Positions 60,822 to 64,000 of a DNA stretch of 64,000 bases are shown piece by piece. Source of the DNA: Pseudoflavonifractor phocaeensis (GTDB lineage Bacteria > Bacillota > Clostridia > Oscillospirales > Oscillospiraceae); NCBI RefSeq assembly GCF_021531815.1, contig NZ_JADYUM010000011.1:22923-86922 (forward strand). The letters are read 5' to 3'. Both the position numbers and the translations under genes were made by a program. Position 1 is the first letter of the stretch. Each line of letters starts with the position of its first letter. Below the pieces are notes generated by a model. That model ran no database searches and had not been told where the DNA came from. It saw only the letters and a program-made list of their open reading frames with translations.

Positions 60822-62480
60822 TTACACTTCCATGATGACCGGCAGGATCATGGGGGAACGCTTGGTCTTTTTATAAAGGTAGTTGGACAGGTCGTTCTTG
60901 ATGGAACTCTTAATGGCCGACCAGTCGGTGGCGAAGCGGCTGTCCACCTCCAGGATGGCCTGGAGGGCCACTTGGCGCAGCTCCTCCATCAGCCCCTCGG
61001 ACTCCTTGACGTAGACAAAGCCCCGGGTGATGATGTCCGGGCCGGAGACCAGGGCGCCGTCCTCCCCGGACATGGACAGGACCACCACGATCATGCCGTC
61101 CTGGGCCAGGTGGCGGCGGTCCCGCAGGACCACGCTGCCCACGTCGCCCACGCCGTAGCCGTCCACAAAGACCTGGCCGGCGGTGACGGTGCCCGCCAGC
61201 TTGGCGGAGTTGGGGGTGAACTCCATGACCCGGCCGATGTCGCTGATCAGGATCTGGTTGGGCTCCATGCCCATCTCCCGGGCCAGCTTCCCGTGGATCT
61301 GGAGCATCCGCTGCTCACCGTGGAGGGGGACGAAGAACTTGGGCTTCACCAGGGCGTGGACGATCTTCAGCTCCTCCTGGCAGGCGTGGCCGGAGACGTG
61401 GAGGGCCAGCTCCCGCTCGTTCATCACCTCCACGCCCTTGCGGTACAGCTCGTTGACCACGTTGCCGATGGCGTTCTCGTTGCCCGGGATGGCGCTGGCG
61501 GAGATGATGACCCGGTCGCCGGGGAGCAGGTCCACCTGGCGGTGGGTGTTGAAGGCCATGCGGGTCAGGGCGGACATGGTCTCGCCCTGGCTGCCGGTGG
61601 TGATGATGCACACCTTGTTCTTAGGCAGGGACTTGATGTGGTTCAGGTCCATGAGCACCCCGTCGGGGATGTTCATGTAGCCCAGCTCGGTGGACACCTT
61701 CATGACGTTCTCCATGGACCGGCCGGTGACGGCCACCTTCCGGCCGTAGCGGTTGGCCACGTCGATGATCTGCTGGATGCGGTCCACGTTGGAGGCGAAG
61801 GTGGTGACGATGATGCGCTCCTCGCAGCCCCGGAACAGGCTGTCGAAGGAGGCACCCACGCTGCGCTCGCTGCGGGTGTAGCCGGGGCGCTCCACGTTGG
61901 TGGAGTCGGCCAGCAGGGCCAGGACCCCCTCCTTGCCCAGCTCGCCCAGGCGGGCCAGGTCCATCATGCCGCCCTGAATGGGGGTGGAGTCGATCTTGAA
62001 GTCGCCGGTGTGGACGCAGGTGCCCACGGGGCACTTGATGGCAAAGGCCACGGCGTCGGCGATGGAGTGGTTCACATGGATGAACTCCACAGAGAACTTC
62101 CCCGCCTTGACCGTATCTCCCGCCTCGCAGGTGATGAGCTTGGTCTTGTCCAGCAGGCGGTGCTCCTCCAGCTTCAGCTTGATGAGCCCCGCGCTCATGC
62201 GGGTGGCGTAGATGGGGGCGTTGACCGACCGCAGCACATAGGGCAGGGCCCCGATATGGTCCTCATGGCCGTGGGTGATGAAGATGCCCCGGATCTTGTT
62301 CTGGTTCTTGATGAGGTAGCTGACATCGGGAATGACCACGTCGATGCCGTACATGTCGTCGTCAGGGAAGCCCATGCCGCAGTCCACCACGATGATGTCG
62401 CCGCCGTACTCATAGACGGTCATGTTCTTGCCGATCTCGTTGAGGCCGCCCAGAGGGATAATTTTCAGTTTTTCTGCCAT
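60822..62480 (-). CDS. rnj: Ribonuclease J
   Basis: The 552-residue metallo-beta-lactamase/beta-CASP nuclease has the zinc motif THGHEDHIGALPY near residue 74, HTGDFKID near 160, and the beta-CASP residues STNVERPGYTRSE and TGSQGETMSALTRMA. The ending VHVSGHACQEELK-like stretch and C-terminal domain fit the full length. RNase J has 5'-3' exonuclease and endonuclease activity in mRNA decay and 16S maturation. AAGGAG precedes the ATG at 62480. Its leader (from about 62809) contains a nested-helix RNA. Confidence 0.97.
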   Translation of the reverse strand: MAEKLKIIPLGGLNEIGKNMTVYEYGGDIIVVDCGMGFPDDDMYGIDVVIPDVSYLIKNQNKIRGIFITHGHEDHIGALPYVLRSVNAPIYATRMSAGLIKLKLEEHRLLDKTKLITCEAGDTVKAGKFSVEFIHVNHSIADAVAFAIKCPVGTCVHTGDFKIDSTPIQGGMMDLARLGELGKEGVLALLADSTNVERPGYTRSERSVGASFDSLFRGCEERIIVTTFASNVDRIQQIIDVANRYGRKVAVTGRSMENVMKVSTELGYMNIPDGVLMDLNHIKSLPKNKVCIITTGSQGETMSALTRMAFNTHRQVDLLPGDRVIISASAIPGNENAIGNVVNELYRKGVEVMNERELALHVSGHACQEELKIVHALVKPKFFVPLHGEQRMLQIHGKLAREMGMEPNQILISDIGRVMEFTPNSAKLAGTVTAGQVFVDGYGVGDVGSVVLRDRRHLAQDGMIVVVLSMSGEDGALVSGPDIITRGFVYVKESEGLMEELRQVALQAILEVDSRFATDWSAIKSSIKNDLSNYLYKKTKRSPMILPVIMEV

Positions 62481-62870
62481 AAATACTCCTTACTGTCACA
62501 AATCGTTGTAGGTTCTGCCGCGCCGCAGTCCTCCCCCTCCGGGAGGCCGGCGCTCCGGGATGTAGGCAGGACCCATGACAAAAAAGCTATGCTCCTGGCA
62601 CAGCGAGGAGACGAAGGGGACTTCCGCGCCCGGCCCTGCCTCGCCGGTGGGAACGATCCTCGCTTCGCCTTGTTTGGGTCCTGTCAGATTGGCGGCCCGG
62701 AGCTGTCCCCGCCTGCTGTTACGGTTTTGGCTCCCGGGCAATATTTAAACGCGGAGGCGCGGAGTTTCCTCCTCCGCTGCCCCATTCCGCGCATAAATCA
62801 AAATCAGATGGCAATAGTATAGCACACTTTCCGGCAAAAGTATACTATGTGTTTCCTGAGAACAACAGAA
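62481..62870. other. rnj leader region
   Basis: This 390-base gap contains an extended -10 promoter on the reverse strand (TGCTATACT, hexamer at 62816-62821) and the structured RNA described separately, and then the rnj ribosome-binding site. A CCTCCC/GGGGGAGG hairpin at about 62531-62549 lacks a T-run, so transcription probably reads into rnj. Confidence 0.55.
62552..62703 (-). ncRNA. Structured RNA upstream of rnj (6S-like or autoregulatory leader)
   Basis: Three perfect 8-bp helices nest coaxially on the reverse strand: GCTCCGGG (62703-62696) with CCCGGAGC (62559-62552), CAGGACCC (62683-62676) with GGGTCCTG (62574-62567), and AGCGAGGA (62664-62657) with TCCTCGCT (62609-62602). The last is extended by a GGC/GCC pair across a 2x2 loop. 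Asymmetric internal loops separate them, the largest being 6 nt opposite 22 nt. A rod of helices with a large central loop resembles 6S RNA, but its place in front of rnj also suits an RNase J leader. I cannot decide from sequence alone. Confidence 0.55.
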
Positions 62871-64000
62871 CTATTTTCTGTCCTCCTCTTGGACACATTG
62901 CCGCATCACGGCCCGGTCCAGGTCCGCCGCCCGGTTGGCGTAAAAATCGCACAGTTCGGCGGCCAATTCCAGGTCCGGCCCCTCGGCCAGCACCCGCAGG
63001 GAGGACCGGCGGGCCATGGGCGCCAGATACACCCAGCCGCCGCCGGCCCGCAGCCGAAGGCCCTCCCCCTGGGCGCCCTGGGACTGTTCCCGGGCCAGGG
63101 CCTGCATCACCCGCCCCCGGTCGGAGGACAGGGGCACCTCCCGCTTCCAGGCGTTAAACCGGGGCGTCTTGGAGATCAGGACCTCCAGCTTCTGGCCGGA
63201 GGAGGCCATACGGGCACAGATGCGGGCGGCGGCGCTGGGAGCCGACCACAGCCAGGGCAGGGCGGCATACCAGTCCCGCGCCTCCTGTCCGTCCCGGTCC
63301 AGCCGCAGCACCTGGCCCCCGTATCCCCCCGCCACCAGGTCCACCGCGGCGCTGGCCCCCGGGGGAACGGCCACCTTCCCGCCGCCGTTCTCCATCTCGA
63401 TGAGGGTCACCAGGGCCAGCAGCTGCCCGGAGTCCAGCAGCGCCCCCCGCTCATCCTGGGCGGACAGGCGGAAGCCCCCCCGGCTGGCGGCGAAGGCGGG
63501 GATGCCCGGCCGCCACCGGTCCTCCACCTGGCACCCCAGGGCCAGCAGGGCGGCCCGGAGGGCCCGGTCCTCGGGACAGTCCCGCCCCACCGCCGCCGTG
63601 ATCCGCCGGGGGAAGGTCCGGCCCAGGGCGGCCTCCCGGGCCACTGACCGGGCCCAGAGCAGGGTGGACAGGCGCAGGGGTTCCACCTCTCCCACCCGGT
63701 CTCCCCGGACCCGGCGCACCTCGCCCTGGAGGAGGGCGTGCTCCAGTTTCCGCTCCCCAGCCCGGCCCAGGGGCAGGCCCTGGCGGTCGAAGAAGTGGAG
63801 GAACACGGGGCCGCCCTCCTCCCGCTCCACAAAGAGGGAGACGGGCAGTTCTTCCTTCCGGGCCACCCAGGCCCCTTGGACGGGGCACTCTAGCTCATGG
63901 AACCAGACCTGCCCTCCGGCGGCAGCCGCCCCCGCAGCCGCCGCCCGGGCCAGCATCCGCGCCCCCGGGGCTGGGGAGCAGCCCAGGCCCACCCGGCCCT
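62871..64000 (-). CDS. Phosphohexomutase-like protein, C-terminal part (truncated by window edge)
   Basis: The frame is open to the window end (64000), so the start is missing; about 376 residues are visible. GRVGLGCSPAPGARMLARAA resembles the IGLGWDGSPAAR-type opening of a phosphomannomutase/phosphoglucomutase-like domain, and LISKTPRFNAWKREVPLSSDRG and FVEREEGGPVFLHFFDRQGLPLGR are seen further on. The active-site serine loop and the metal-binding DGD motif of true mutases were not found, so a degenerate domain is likely. In many Clostridia such a domain is fused behind a sugar-nucleotide transferase; the N terminus is needed to tell. Confidence 0.55.
   Translation of the reverse strand, partial: GRVGLGCSPAPGARMLARAAAAGAAAAGGQVWFHELECPVQGAWVARKEELPVSLFVEREEGGPVFLHFFDRQGLPLGRAGERKLEHALLQGEVRRVRGDRVGEVEPLRLSTLLWARSVAREAALGRTFPRRITAAVGRDCPEDRALRAALLALGCQVEDRWRPGIPAFAASRGGFRLSAQDERGALLDSGQLLALVTLIEMENGGGKVAVPPGASAAVDLVAGGYGGQVLRLDRDGQEARDWYAALPWLWSAPSAAARICARMASSGQKLEVLISKTPRFNAWKREVPLSSDRGRVMQALAREQSQGAQGEGLRLRAGGGWVYLAPMARRSSLRVLAEGPDLELAAELCDFYANRAADLDRAVMRQCVQEEDRK

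Overview
The window looks like chromosomal DNA from a high-G+C, Gram-positive-type anaerobe of the class Clostridia, most plausibly the Oscillospiraceae (Flavonifractor / Pseudoflavonifractor / Lawsonibacter / Oscillibacter neighbourhood). The support is RNase Y plus RNase J, lipobox lipoproteins, an SLH-domain surface protein, a SigV/RsiV-type ECF pair, a CIRCE operator, a FeoA-FeoB fusion and strongly GC-biased codon use. This taxonomy is inference. No rRNA, tRNA, CRISPR array, transposase or integrase gene was seen.

Layout. (1) 1-7132: tail of a U32 peptidase, a YczE-like membrane protein, dut, a DUF2262 protein, then the maf-mreC-mreD-PBP2 elongasome cluster. (2) 7197-16726: a small lipoprotein, an Mrp-type ATPase, a 73-residue protein, gap (reverse), a degenerate sensor kinase, a DUF1846 protein, pyrG and a MATE pump behind a leader terminator. 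(3) 16796-25245 (reverse): an alpha-glucan/maltodextrin locus of glgP, malQ, a LacI-type regulator, two ABC permeases and a binding lipoprotein. glgP and the binding protein share a GGAAACGTT operator core. (4) 25572-34876: a cytidylate-kinase-like protein, a class-I amidotransferase, a VanY-type peptidase, an SLH protein, a MacAB-like exporter and a HAD phosphatase. (5) 34948-46972: feoAB fusion, pta, an XRE regulator, lepA, an ECF sigma/RsiV operon, a tiny ribbon-helix-helix protein, rny and a dCMP deaminase. (6) 47218-52165: a zinc-ribbon membrane protein, a PstS-like lipoprotein plus a partner lipoprotein behind an ECF-type promoter, and CIRCE-controlled htpG. (7) 52166-57669: a lower-G+C island (CoA-transferase, crotonase, sodium symporter, LysR) bounded by a second copy of the htpG 3' end. 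(8) 57966-64000: rpiB, a 2-hydroxyacid dehydrogenase with a divergent LysR gene, RNase J with a strongly structured leader, and a partial phosphohexomutase-like gene.

The most unusual signal is at gene 3' ends. Three housekeeping genes (pyrG, pta, htpG) each have a second, diverged copy of their own 3' coding end downstream, followed by a strong terminator. At pyrG and pta the layout is the same in detail. A coding segment near the stop codon (12 bp in pyrG, 17 bp in pta) recurs as a perfect inverted copy exactly 72 nt further on, then comes a hairpin-rich spacer, then a direct copy of the 3' end starting inside the same segment. At htpG the DNA between the two 3' ends is a 5.3-kb catabolic island. 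This looks like a class of elements that enter at gene 3' ends and supply a replacement end; the mechanism is not visible in the window.

Other points: probable direct control of the PstS-like operon by the ECF sigma factor (same GTNACNTTT-N13-CRTCTWW promoter at both loci), a nested-helix RNA upstream of RNase J, and several hairpin-array repeats between genes.
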